A program made the translations under genes and the position numbers. The notes beneath the pieces were generated by a model that saw only the letters and a list, made by a program, of their open reading frames with translations, searched no databases and had not been told where the DNA came from. From the NCBI GenBank assembly GCA_019115125.1, contig DXEG01000004.1, forward strand, positions 1-64,000: 64,000 nt of DNA. Direction: 5' to 3'. Within the stretch, counting starts at the first letter, position 1; each line of letters opens with the position of its first letter. This stretch comes from Candidatus Blautia faecipullorum. GTDB lineage: Bacteria; Bacillota; Clostridia; Lachnospirales; Lachnospiraceae. Positions 7,611 through 15,838 of this stretch are shown piece by piece.

Positions 7611-8683
7611 TGTAAACACAGAGGGCATTTCATGGACTCAAACCGCAGATAGCCTCTGTCGATCAGCTCCTCCGCAATGGATGACAGAGTTTTTCCATCT
7701 TTCAAACTTCCTTTTTCGTGTTTTTCAAAAAGTGCTTCGATATTATCCATGCAAGGACGTACGAGCGACCCCATCTTCTCCTGTTCATCACCTGGCAGTG
7801 CCCCAATGTCCCGGTCAAACTCCACGTTCGCCCGCGTATAGAGGATGTTTTTATAAAGTTGCCTCTCATATGCCTGTTCTAACCCAGCTGCAAAGGTAAG
7901 GAACGTCTTTGCCGTACCTGCCTGGCCGCGGAGGATCACAAGTGGGATTTCTTCCACTGGAGCCATCAGCGCATCCAGCGCAAAGATCTGCCCGGAATTC
8001 CGTGGTGTTACTCCAAAGACAGTACGGGGAAAGACGGGATAGATGAGCCCATCATAGTAACGTCCAAGTTCTGCCCTTCCAGAAGGATGACGGACTTCTA
8101 CATATTCATTCGGCATCAAAGCAGTATCAGGATCGCTCTGATTGATTCCGAAGACGACCGGATCTGCTCCTGATGCCAAATACCCTTCTTCCAGGCTTTC
8201 CCGCACATTGATCATGCGCCGGCCTTTATATGCAAAATCTTTGTCCTGTAAACGATCCCGTCGGTAAAACTGGGTGTCAAATCGAAGATCCTCCGGTAAA
8301 ATAGAATTGAGCCCATCCGCTTTGATCTGAAGGTTTGCATCGTTCGTAACCAGATAAACTTCCGCGCCCGATTCACAGTGCTGCGCCACAGTTGCAGCTG
8401 TCAGTAGGATCTTGTTATCATTTTTCTCGATCTCAAGGCTCCCAGTCTCTGTGATAAAGGTCTTCAGATCAGCATTTCCTTTTGCATCCTTTTCCCACTC
8501 GCGATCCTCCCGAACGATCCTTCGGTCACTTCCCTGGTTTCTTTTTAGACCTTCTCCCTTTTTGGGTTCAGTAAGATCTGTATATGGGGATTGCTCCTGC
8601 ATGTCCGGTTCGTTCTCCTTCTTCAATTGAACGATCTCTTTGCTCTTCTTGTTCCTTAAGAATTCTGCATATGTATTTGCCAT
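7550..8683 (-). pseudogene. phoH: phoH-like (PIN + PhoH ATPase) gene, internally deleted and 3'-truncated
   Basis: The start ATG at 8683 has AAGGAGG nine bases before it; the protein begins MANTYAEFLRNKK as in PIN-PhoH (YlaK-like) proteins. After LKTFI the normal first half of the PIN domain (DTNVLL onward) is missing and the text resumes at TETGSLEIEKND, then VTNDANLQIKADGLN. The ATPase part keeps Walker A (GQAGTAKTFL) but ends after RGYLRFESM. The Walker B (IVDEAQN) and the rest are replaced by intron sequence, giving an unrelated C-terminal tail to a stop at 7550. Both domains are therefore inactive. Confidence 0.8.
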
Positions 8684-8735
8684 CTTTGGAACCTCCTTTT
8701 CTTTTAGTATGCAGAAAAGTTCATGATATAAAAAA

Positions 8736-8770
8736 ATGCAGTGTATCTTTTCTGAATAGATACACTGCAT
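8736..8770 (-). terminator. Rho-independent terminator
   Basis: ATGCAGTGTATC (8736-8747) pairs perfectly with GATACACTGCAT (8759-8770) around an 11-nt loop. On the minus strand it is followed by a TTTTTT run. It lies downstream of metA and upstream of the phoH relic, so it can end the rluF-ligA-metA transcript or act in a phoH leader. Confidence 0.65.
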
Positions 8771-8846
8771 ATGGTATAGTGATGAATATCCCTAATTTAT
8801 ACAAAATAATTTAGTACCCCACCAATTTCTTTTGTACCCCATTTTA

Positions 8847-8886
8847 TACCCCATTTTTCTATCACGTTATGTGAGAAAATGGGGTA
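8847..8886. terminator. Hairpin with repeated TACCCCATTTT motif after metA
   Basis: TACCCCATTTT and AAAATGGGGTA form a stem around TCTATCACGTTATGTGAG-type loop sequence, with TTTT following on the plus strand. Further copies of the ACCCCA motif at 8813-8850 make the spacer repetitive. It marks the boundary between chromosomal genes and the mobile-element region. It may be a terminator or an old integration-site remnant. Confidence 0.4.
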
Positions 8887-8939
8887 TTTTGTGAAGAAAA
8901 TCATTTTTGCAAAAGCTCGGAAAAGCCCGTAAAACCCGC

Positions 8940-9860
8940 TTAAAACGGCGTTCCGTACATATCGTAGGGCGTTACCTGATAGACATAATAATTCAGCCAG
9001 TTTGTATACAGATTGTTGGCGTGGGCCCGCCACATAAGGAGCGGCTTGTTGGCGGGATCGTCGTCCTTGTAGTAGTTTTCCGGGATTTCGATGGGAAGTC
9101 CCTTATCCGTATCACGTTTGTATTCCCCGTCCAGGGTGATCCTGTCATATTCCGGGTGGCCCATCACAAAAATCCTGCGGCCCTCTCCCGCCATGGCAAG
9201 GAACACGCCCGCCTCCTCTGATTCCGCAAGAACGGTAAGCTCTTCACAGCCGCGGATATCCCCGGCGGAAACCTCCGTATGCCGGGAATGAGGCGCCAGG
9301 AACATGTCGTCGAAGCCGCGCACAAGAGGGATCTTCCTATTCATCACCTTATGCCAGAAAAGCCCGAACATTTTTTTATCAAGAGGCCTTTTTCTGAGTC
9401 CGTAGAAATGATACAGCGACGCCTGTGCCGCCCAGCAGAGAAAAATCGTAGAGGTGACATGGGTGTCTGTCCAGTCCATGATCTCTTCCAGCTCTTTCCA
9501 GTAATCCACCTCTTCAAATTCCATCTGTTCCACCGGAGCTCCGGTAATGATCATGCCGTCGAATTTCATATTCTTCAGCTCGGAAAACGTCTGGTAAAAT
9601 TTGTTCAGGTGGCTGACCGAGGTATTTTTGGCCTCATGGCTTTCCACCGCCATAAACGTTACGTCCACCTGGAGGGGCGTATTCGACAGAGACCGGAGAA
9701 GCTGAAGCTCCGTTTCCTCCTTCAGGGGCATCAGATTCAGGATCAGGATCTGAATAGGACGGATATCCTGATGAACCGCCCGCTTCTCGTCCATAACAAA
9801 AATATTTTCTCTTTCCAGGATCTCCTTCACCGGCAGATCGCTTTGTATTTTAATCGGCAT
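8940..9860 (-). CDS. metA: Homoserine O-acetyltransferase (MetA-type)
   Basis: Activates homoserine for methionine synthesis. The 306-residue protein has the MetA glutamine-amidotransferase-like fold with nucleophile C142 (IFLCWAAQAS), H235 and E237 (MGHPEYD). Residue 111 is glutamate (ITGAPVEQMEF). In characterised MetA proteins, Glu at this position gives acetyl-CoA preference and Gly gives succinyl-CoA, so acetyl transfer is expected despite the common name homoserine O-succinyltransferase. The start has AAGGAGG upstream. It is 24 bases downstream of ligA in the same direction, with no room for a SAM riboswitch. Confidence 0.93.
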   Translation of the reverse strand: MPIKIQSDLPVKEILERENIFVMDEKRAVHQDIRPIQILILNLMPLKEETELQLLRSLSNTPLQVDVTFMAVESHEAKNTSVSHLNKFYQTFSELKNMKFDGMIITGAPVEQMEFEEVDYWKELEEIMDWTDTHVTSTIFLCWAAQASLYHFYGLRKRPLDKKMFGLFWHKVMNRKIPLVRGFDDMFLAPHSRHTEVSAGDIRGCEELTVLAESEEAGVFLAMAGEGRRIFVMGHPEYDRITLDGEYKRDTDKGLPIEIPENYYKDDDPANKPLLMWRAHANNLYTNWLNYYVYQVTPYDMYGTPF

Positions 9861-9884
9861 TGGCCCGTTCCTCCTTTTATATCC

Positions 9885-11855
9885 TCATTGTAATTCCGTT
9901 TTTCCCTCTGAAAGCTCCAGAAAGTCCTGTTCTGAGATAACCGGGATCCCCAGCTCTCTGGCTTTTTTATTTTTTGAAGAATTTGACGTCTTGTCGTTAT
10001 TGATCAGATAGCTGGTTTTTCCGGTTACCGATCCCGTAACCTTTCCGCCCAGGGCTTCTATGAGCTTTTTCGCCTCGCCTCTGTTCGCGAAATGCTCCAG
10101 ACTTCCGGTGATGACAAAATTCATGCCCGCGAAAATCTGCTCCCCGGCCATTTCTTCTCTGTTAAGATGAAGATGGCTGAGCAGATGATCCAGCTTCCTG
10201 CCGTTTTCTTCCTTTTTGAAATAATCGGACAGGCTTTTTGCGATCACCGGACCGATCCCGTCTATGGAACTGATCTCCTCCTCATCCGCCTGACGAATCT
10301 TTTCCAGATCATCCTCAAAATGACGGCAGATCACCTTGGCGTTGGCTAGTCCGATATTGGCGATCCCAAGACTGTAGATCACCTTCGCCAGGGTTGTTTC
10401 CTTTGCTTTTTCCAGGCTGTTCATCAGATTTTCAAAAGACTTTTCTCCGAAGCCGTCCATAGAAACAATCTCATCCCGGTACTTTCCAATCTCAAAAATG
10501 TCGCCGAAGTCATGGATAAACCCTCTCGCGATGAATTTTTCAAGAGTGGCCTCCGAAAGGCCGTCTATATTCATGGCGTCTCTGCTGACAAAGAGAGTAA
10601 AGGCCTTGATCTTTTTCGCCACACATTCCGGATTCATGCAGTATAGCGACTCTACGTCGTTTTCTTTAATTACTCTGGCTTCCTTTCCGCAGACAGGACA
10701 GGAGTCCGGAATTACAAGACTGCTGCTTCTTGTAAAATTCTCCGCGATCTGAGGTATGATCATATTTGCCTTATAAACCTCTATGGTATCGCCGATCCCC
10801 AGCTCAAGCTCCTTCAGGATACTGACGTTGTGCACGCTGGCCCTGCTGACTGTGGTTCCCTCCAGCTCCACAGGATCGAAGACCGCGATAGGGTTGATCA
10901 GTCCTGTTCTTGAGGGACTCCACTCGATCTCTCTCAGGGTTGTTTTTTTCGTCTCGTCAGCCCATTTAAAGGCGAAAGAATTTCTGGGGAATTTCGCCGT
11001 AGCCCCCAGAGAATCTCCATATGCGATATCGTCGTACAATGCCACCAGACCGTCCGACGGAAAATCATTGTTTTCTATGGCGGAAGCAAAATAATCCATG
11101 GCTCCGTCCAGGGTCTCCCCTGTTACGATCCGGTATTCCACCACGTCAAATCCCTGTTTTTTCAGCCATTCCATCTGGTATTCCCTGGAATTGCGCATAT
11201 CCTCATCCTGGGCGGACACAAGGGAAAAGGCGTAAAAATAGACGTTTCTTTCCGCCGTCACCTGATTATTCAGCTGGCGCACAGAGCCGCTGCAGAGATT
11301 CCTGGGATTCTTATATCTGGCGTCCACATCCTCTATGGAACGATTGATCCTCTCAAAATCCGAGTAGCGTATAACCGCTTCTCCCCGAAGCACAAGCCTT
11401 CCCTCAAAAGGGATCCTCAGCGGGACATTTTTGAACACTCTGGCATTGTTGGTCACCACCTCGCCTACCGTTCCGTTTCCACGGGTCACCGCCTTTTCAA
11501 GCTGTCCATGGTCATAGGTAAGCACAATGGTAAGGCCGTCCATCTTCCAGGAAAGAAGGGTTTTATGCCCGCCGATAAATTCTCTCAGCACCTCTCTGTC
11601 CTTGGTCTTGTCGAGAGAGAGCATCTGCGTTTCGTGGGTCTCCTTGGGGAGGGAATCCACCGCCTCATATCCTACGCTTACTGTGGGACTGTCCGCCAGT
11701 ACGATCCCTGTTTCCTTTTCCAGTTTTTCCAGCCGGTCGTACAGTTCGTCGTACTCCCGGTTGCTCATGATCTCCCTGTCTTCCTGATAATATGCTTTTG
11801 CCGCTTCGTTCAGCTTTTTTACCAGATCTTTCATCTGCTGCTGAGCTGTCACCAT
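9885..11855 (-). CDS. ligA: NAD-dependent DNA ligase LigA
   Basis: Seals nicks in duplex DNA using NAD+. The 656 residues show the full order: N-terminal Ia region with YYQEDREIMSNREYDELYD, adenylation domain with K104 in KMDG, OB fold, a four-cysteine zinc finger (CPVCG ... YCMNPEC, roughly 385-410), helix-hairpin-helix repeats (SIDGIGPVIAKSL) and a C-terminal BRCT domain (FVITGSLEHFANRGEAKKLIEALGGKV). The adenylation motif reads KMDGLTI where most LigA have KxDGxA, so this is a divergent branch; I cannot tell whether it is the only ligase. AGGAGG precedes the ATG. Its first 191 bases overlap the rluF frame. Confidence 0.95.
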   Translation of the reverse strand: MVTAQQQMKDLVKKLNEAAKAYYQEDREIMSNREYDELYDRLEKLEKETGIVLADSPTVSVGYEAVDSLPKETHETQMLSLDKTKDREVLREFIGGHKTLLSWKMDGLTIVLTYDHGQLEKAVTRGNGTVGEVVTNNARVFKNVPLRIPFEGRLVLRGEAVIRYSDFERINRSIEDVDARYKNPRNLCSGSVRQLNNQVTAERNVYFYAFSLVSAQDEDMRNSREYQMEWLKKQGFDVVEYRIVTGETLDGAMDYFASAIENNDFPSDGLVALYDDIAYGDSLGATAKFPRNSFAFKWADETKKTTLREIEWSPSRTGLINPIAVFDPVELEGTTVSRASVHNVSILKELELGIGDTIEVYKANMIIPQIAENFTRSSSLVIPDSCPVCGKEARVIKENDVESLYCMNPECVAKKIKAFTLFVSRDAMNIDGLSEATLEKFIARGFIHDFGDIFEIGKYRDEIVSMDGFGEKSFENLMNSLEKAKETTLAKVIYSLGIANIGLANAKVICRHFEDDLEKIRQADEEEISSIDGIGPVIAKSLSDYFKKEENGRKLDHLLSHLHLNREEMAGEQIFAGMNFVITGSLEHFANRGEAKKLIEALGGKVTGSVTGKTSYLINNDKTSNSSKNKKARELGIPVISEQDFLELSEGKTELQ

Positions 11856-12612
11856 AATGTCCTCCTGTTATTGTTTCATTTGACGAATGTTCGATTTTTT
11901 TTTCCAGTTCCGCTCTCTCGCCGGGGCGGATTTCCCGGTATTCCCCCGGCTTCAGACCGTTCAGAGTAAGATTCATGATCCGCACTCTTTTTAATCCTTC
12001 CACCTGATAGCCAAAATATTCACACATTCTGCGTATCTGACGGTTCAGGCCCTGAGTCAGGATAATGCGGAAGCTTTTTCTGCCGGTTTTTTCCACCACG
12101 CAGGGCCTTGTCACGGTATCCAGGATGGGAACGCCCGCCGCCATCCGCTCCAGAAATTCAGCAGTCACAGGACGGTCCACCGTCACCAGGTATTCCTTCT
12201 CGTGATAATTGCCGGCCCGCATGATCCGGTTTACCAGGTCTCCCTGATTCGTCAATAAAAGAAGGCCCTCCGATTCCCGGTCCAGCCTTCCCACCGGATA
12301 GATCCTTACAGGATAATCCACGTACTCTGTAACTGTTGTCTCCTGCCTCTGCTTTTTGGTGCTGCATACGATCCCTCTTGGTTTATAAAACAGAAGGAGC
12401 ACCCTTTCCTCCTCCGCGAGGACGGGCTTTCCGTCCACACAGATCACAGCTCCCCGGGGCACCCGCTCTCCCGTGGAAACCACTCTTCCGTCCGCCGTAA
12501 CTCTTCCGGCATCCGTCAGTCTGTCCGCGTCCCTTCTGGAGCAGACTCCCGCGTTGCTCAAATATTTATTTATTCTGATGTTTTCCTGAAATTCTGTATG
12601 ATTTTTATCCAT
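11665..12612 (-). CDS. rluF: 23S rRNA pseudouridine synthase, RluF/RluB type, with an unusual 3' overlap
   Basis: Converts a uridine of 23S rRNA to pseudouridine. An S4 RNA-binding domain (IRINKYLSNAGVCSRRDADRL, about 12-65) precedes a TruA/RsuA-type catalytic domain with D111 in GRLDRESEGLL and the ILTQGLNRQIRRMCEYFGY block, as in RluF. The conserved part ends near KPGEYREIRPGERAELE. A tail of about 70 low-complexity residues then runs 191 bases into ligA in another frame, suggesting lost or shifted termination. The ATG at 12612 fits the family start; an upstream in-frame ATG at 12705 would add 31 residues of no family resemblance. First gene of rluF-ligA-metA. Confidence 0.88.
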   Translation of the reverse strand: MDKNHTEFQENIRINKYLSNAGVCSRRDADRLTDAGRVTADGRVVSTGERVPRGAVICVDGKPVLAEEERVLLLFYKPRGIVCSTKKQRQETTVTEYVDYPVRIYPVGRLDRESEGLLLLTNQGDLVNRIMRAGNYHEKEYLVTVDRPVTAEFLERMAAGVPILDTVTRPCVVEKTGRKSFRIILTQGLNRQIRRMCEYFGYQVEGLKRVRIMNLTLNGLKPGEYREIRPGERAELEKKIEHSSNETITGGHYGDSSAADERSGKKAERSGKSILSGRQGDHEQPGVRRTVRPAGKTGKGNRDRTGGQSHSKRRI

Positions 12613-12618
12613 TGTTTT

Positions 12619-12647
12619 ATTATATATTTTTTTTCTTTTATTCGCAA
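12619..12647 (-). promoter_or_regulatory. Promoter of rluF-ligA-metA
   Basis: TATAAT (12619-12624, minus strand) with TTGCGA 17 bases upstream (12642-12647). Only six bases separate the -10 box from the ATG, so initiation would fall at or beside the start codon, predicting a leaderless mRNA. No Shine-Dalgarno is visible before this ATG, which agrees. Confidence 0.5.
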
Positions 12648-12667
12648 CAAGCAAATAGACGCCAGGG

Positions 12668-12696
12668 TTGTATTTTTGTGTCGAATATTGTATACT
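12668..12696 (+). promoter_or_regulatory. Promoter of the deacetylase gene
   Basis: TTGTAT and TATACT separated by 17 bases, about 46 bases before the ATG at 12742. It is divergent from and adjacent to the rluF promoter. Confidence 0.5.
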
Positions 12697-12741
12697 TTTT
12701 AGCAAGCACCATTTATACGGACATTAAAAGGAGGAAATAAC

Positions 12742-14040
12742 ATGCCAGATCATAAAAAGCGGACGAATCCTCTGCTTCTTCTGATCGCAGTTTTGCTGTG
12801 CGCCGGTTCCGCGGTGATATTTTCACAGTCTACGGCCAACCCCACACAAATCCAGAACGGCACCATTGAACTGCTCGTTTCCAAAGGCATTGATGATACA
12901 CAGATCTCTTCTGACGGAACGTCTGAAGATGAGAGTCAGGACTCTTCCCAGGATAATACGGAGAACGCCGGGGCTGAGACGGCTGCTGCCGTCACCCCTA
13001 CCTCTACTCCTGTACCGGAAGCTACGGCGTCTCCCGAGGCGGCGGCAGGTATATGGACCTCCAGCGGAAGCAGCTGGATGTTTATGGTAAACGGCGCTCC
13101 CTACACAGGCTGGCTCATTGATACCGACGGAAAGCATTATTTTTTCAATCAGGAAGGAATTATGCATACCGGATGGCTGGACTATGACGGAAAAAGATAT
13201 TTTCTTGATCTGGACGGAATCATGCAGACCGGGATCGTCACTGTAGACGGAAAAAGCTACGAGCTTCTTGAAGACGGCTCCTTAAAAAACTATAACTCAG
13301 CATCACCTTCCCCGGCGCCTGCACAGGAATCCGGGGAAACAGAAACAACGACGGCTCCCACCCAACCACCTGCGGAGCCGTCTTCTGTTCCCGCCGAAAC
13401 GCCTGTGCCCACACAGAAGCCCGAAGAGAAAAAGCATATCGCTCTGACCTTTGACGACGGCCCCAGCTCTTTTACCGGCCGCCTTCTGGACTGTCTGGAG
13501 GCGAATCAGGCAAAAGCCACATTTTTTATGGTGGGAACGGAGATTGAATATTTCCCCGAAGAAGTAAAAAGGATGGAGAAGCTGGGCTGCGAGCTTGGAA
13601 ATCATACATATTCCCACACCGATCTGACCACGTTGTCACCGGAGGAAATGACGGCGCAGATTGCCGGCACAGACGAACTTTTGTTAGATCTCACCGGGCA
13701 CGGCGCCACCGTCGTCCGCCCTCCCTACGGTTCTGTCAATTCTTCCGTAAAAGCGACCATCGGCACTCCCATGATCCTCTGGTCCATTGATACCGAAGAC
13801 TGGAAATCCCAGGATCCGCAGCAGATCGTAGATATTGTTTTATCTCAGGCGGCTGACGGCTCCATTGTCCTGATGCATGATATTTTCAGCACCTCCGTGG
13901 ATGCGGCGGAGATCCTGATCCCCGAACTGATCAAACAGGGATACGAGCTGGTAACTGTTCACGAACTGGCGGAAATACAGGGAACAGAGCTTAAGACCGG
14001 AACCCCTTACAAAGATCTGCAGAAGCAGCCTCAAGCATAG
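12742..14040 (+). CDS. Secreted polysaccharide deacetylase with choline-binding-type repeats
   Basis: Probably N-deacetylates cell-wall glycan outside the cell. Order: signal anchor 11-29, a Ser/Thr/Asp/Pro-rich linker, cell-wall-binding repeats at about 104-185 (GWLIDTDGKHYFF, GWLDYDGKRYFLD), a second Pro/Thr linker, then a NodB domain at about 232-415. Catalytic residues are present: TFDDG with D238/D239, H288 and H292 in HTYSH, RPPYG at 326-330 and LMHD with H379. There is no LPXTG; attachment would be by the signal anchor or the repeats. The start has AAAAGGAGG. The gene ends at a terminator shared with the convergent SH3 gene. Confidence 0.9.
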   Translation: MPDHKKRTNPLLLLIAVLLCAGSAVIFSQSTANPTQIQNGTIELLVSKGIDDTQISSDGTSEDESQDSSQDNTENAGAETAAAVTPTSTPVPEATASPEAAAGIWTSSGSSWMFMVNGAPYTGWLIDTDGKHYFFNQEGIMHTGWLDYDGKRYFLDLDGIMQTGIVTVDGKSYELLEDGSLKNYNSASPSPAPAQESGETETTTAPTQPPAEPSSVPAETPVPTQKPEEKKHIALTFDDGPSSFTGRLLDCLEANQAKATFFMVGTEIEYFPEEVKRMEKLGCELGNHTYSHTDLTTLSPEEMTAQIAGTDELLLDLTGHGATVVRPPYGSVNSSVKATIGTPMILWSIDTEDWKSQDPQQIVDIVLSQAADGSIVLMHDIFSTSVDAAEILIPELIKQGYELVTVHELAEIQGTELKTGTPYKDLQKQPQA

Positions 14041-14067
14041 GCTCGGCAGTAATAAAAGCATTGAAAA

Positions 14068-14091
14068 GGCACAGGAGAAAACTCCTGTGCC
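14068..14091. terminator. Bidirectional terminator between convergent genes
   Basis: GGCACAGGAG, AAAA loop, CTCCTGTGCC: a perfect 10-bp stem. TTTGTCTTTT follows on plus and TTTTC on minus, serving the deacetylase and the SH3-domain gene. Confidence 0.85.
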
Positions 14092-14104
14092 TGAAATTTG
14101 TCTT

Positions 14105-15019
14105 TTATTCCAGCAGGCTGCTGTGGACATACCCTGTCTGACCGTTATAGTCGATCTGGATCCACTCGCCTTCCTCGCCTTTCTTTTCCACCTGGGTTCC
14201 TGCGTCCAGCCCTCCGATAATATCGGCTTCCGTGCTGGCCTCCGCCCTGACGTTGCAGCCCTCCGTTACAGACAGCATCGTGCCGTTCTGAGCTGCTTCC
14301 GAAGACCCGGCGTCCTCTCCGAGACCGTCCAAAAACTGCGCAAGCGCCGTATCGCTCTCCTGAGCCTGATCGTATGCAGTCTGAACCTCCGCTCTCAGCT
14401 CCTGAACATCTGTATCTTTCAGGAGGTTTTCCATATACTGAGAAATAGCTTCGTTCTGATCGGCTTCTCCGAGAATCTGATAATTATGATCCGCGTCCTC
14501 CACTACATATGCATATCCCAGTGACGGCACCGGCGTGGAAATGCCGCTGCAAATGTAGTTATAGCATGTATATACAACATAAGAATTATCGTCCAGCCCC
14601 TTTTTCGTATAAACACTGCCAGCTTCATAACCTTCAATGTAATCCTTGGCATTTGTAATTCTGGACTCGTCAGAGGTTGTCAGATCACTGACTAAAGTTC
14701 TCAATGTTGCAATGTCTCTTTCCCCTAGAGCTTTGTAATAGCTCTGCATAAATGCGGTAATCTCCGCACTGCCCTCTTCCAAGGGATTCGTATCTTCTTC
14801 TTTCTTCCCGTCGTTTGCCTCCCCATCATCTTCAGGAGAAGAAGGATCATTTCCCTGGCTGTTGTCCTGAACTGTATTCGGTTCTTCATCAGAAGTACCC
14901 TTCCCACTTCCGACACAGGCACGGATGCCGAAGAACAATACAGCTACGATTACCAGAATCGCTCCGCCAAGCATAAAGTAGCGAAGGTTATCCGATAACC
15001 ATTCTCTGAAATTATCCAA
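14105..15019 (-). CDS. Membrane-anchored SH3b-domain protein
   Basis: Single-pass protein with a cytoplasmic N-terminus of about 14 residues, a membrane segment at 15-35 (YFMLGGAILVIVAVLFFGI), an acidic linker, a helical/NTF2-like middle part (about 85-205) and a bacterial SH3 domain at about 245-304 (GCNVRAEASTEADIIGGL, WIQIDYNGQTGYVHSS). Such proteins are exposed on the outer face and bind cell-wall peptides. The function is not known beyond that. It stands alone, 57 bases downstream of the tRNA gene on the same strand. Confidence 0.8.
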   Translation of the reverse strand: MDNFREWLSDNLRYFMLGGAILVIVAVLFFGIRACVGSGKGTSDEEPNTVQDNSQGNDPSSPEDDGEANDGKKEEDTNPLEEGSAEITAFMQSYYKALGERDIATLRTLVSDLTTSDESRITNAKDYIEGYEAGSVYTKKGLDDNSYVVYTCYNYICSGISTPVPSLGYAYVVEDADHNYQILGEADQNEAISQYMENLLKDTDVQELRAEVQTAYDQAQESDTALAQFLDGLGEDAGSSEAAQNGTMLSVTEGCNVRAEASTEADIIGGLDAGTQVEKKGEEGEWIQIDYNGQTGYVHSSLLE

Positions 15020-15075
15020 GTTCTTGTCCTCCTTAAATTACAACGCGCCGGGACTGTCCCCTTGTCCCGGGCTAA

Positions 15076-15147
15076 CACACCTGAAGGGAATCGAACCCCC
15101 GCACATGGTACCGGAAACCACTGCTCTATCCACTGAGCTACAGGTGC
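15076..15147 (-). tRNA. tRNA-Arg (anticodon CCG)
   Basis: The minus strand reads GCACCTG acceptor, D-arm GCTC...GAGC, anticodon stem GTGGT/ACCAT around loop TTCCGGT (anticodon CCG), T-loop TTCGAAT and 3' acceptor CAGGTGT. All four stems pair, with G-T pairs at the ends of the T stem and the acceptor. CCA is not encoded. The 193 bases upstream (15148-15340) hold nothing else I can name. Confidence 0.93.
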
Positions 15148-15340
15148 ATTTCTGAAAACCGGATCTTCCATAAATAATACGAATCGTTTATAATGACGGT
15201 TTTCCAGGCTGATATGCCTTTTAAGAGTCTTTGCTGATATACAAAAAATCCTCTTAACGTAGGATATAATAACATAATTTCATTCAAATGTAAAGTTTTT
15301 TATTTAACATAACAAATCGGACAATTTCAGGAAAACAGCT

Positions 15341-15838
15341 TTACAGGTCTTCCCCGTTCTTTTCGAGGATCCATTCAATGAAATCCCGCACGGCCCCCTC
15401 TCCGCCTCCGCGGTCTGACACATAGTCCGCCGTTTCTCTCACCGCTCTCACCGCGTCCGCCGGACATCCTGTCAGGCCTCCGGCCTTTTTCACAAGCTTC
15501 ATGGCGGCCAGGTCGTTTATATCGTCTCCAATATAAGCGATCTGCCAAAGTCTGTCCGTGATAAGGCCAAGCGTTTCCTCCTTGTGTTCCGCGCCCTGAA
15601 ACACCAGTTCAATCCCCAGTTCCCGGCAGCGGCACCGCAGGATATCCGACCGCCTTCCTGTAAGGATCACAGGAAGGATCCCCTCCCGGACGGCCAGTTC
15701 CCGTATCCCCAGTCCGTCCCTCACATGGAAGGCCTTGCACAGCTCGCCCTCCGGGCCCATATATATTTTGCCGTCTGTGAGAGTCCCGTCCACATCCATG
15801 ACAAGATATCTGATCTTTCCTTTATCCAACAATTCCAA
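15341..15838 (-). CDS. kdsC: Kdo-8-phosphate phosphatase (KdsC-type HAD)
   Basis: Dephosphorylates Kdo-8-P to Kdo. The protein is a minimal (C0) HAD phosphatase: MDVDGTLTDG with the two catalytic aspartates, LTGRRSD, and GDDINDLAAM with the metal aspartates. No cap domain is present, as in tetrameric KdsC, and the length of about 165 matches. Start codons are TTG; those at 15838, 15832 and 15829 all sit near an AGGAG, so the exact start is uncertain. It overlaps the end of kdsD by 17 bases and is the last gene of the polysaccharide operon. Confidence 0.87.
   Translation of the reverse strand: MELLDKGKIRYLVMDVDGTLTDGKIYMGPEGELCKAFHVRDGLGIRELAVREGILPVILTGRRSDILRCRCRELGIELVFQGAEHKEETLGLITDRLWQIAYIGDDINDLAAMKLVKKAGGLTGCPADAVRAVRETADYVSDRGGGEGAVRDFIEWILEKNGEDL

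Noticed and set aside
8797..9033. 78-codon minus-strand frame at the metA end
   Set aside because: It overlaps the metA C-terminus in another frame and crosses the ACCCCA repeats and a hairpin; no initiation site.
9861..9884. SAM riboswitch for metA
   Set aside because: The gap to ligA is 24 bases; there is no room for one, and metA is read from the rluF promoter.
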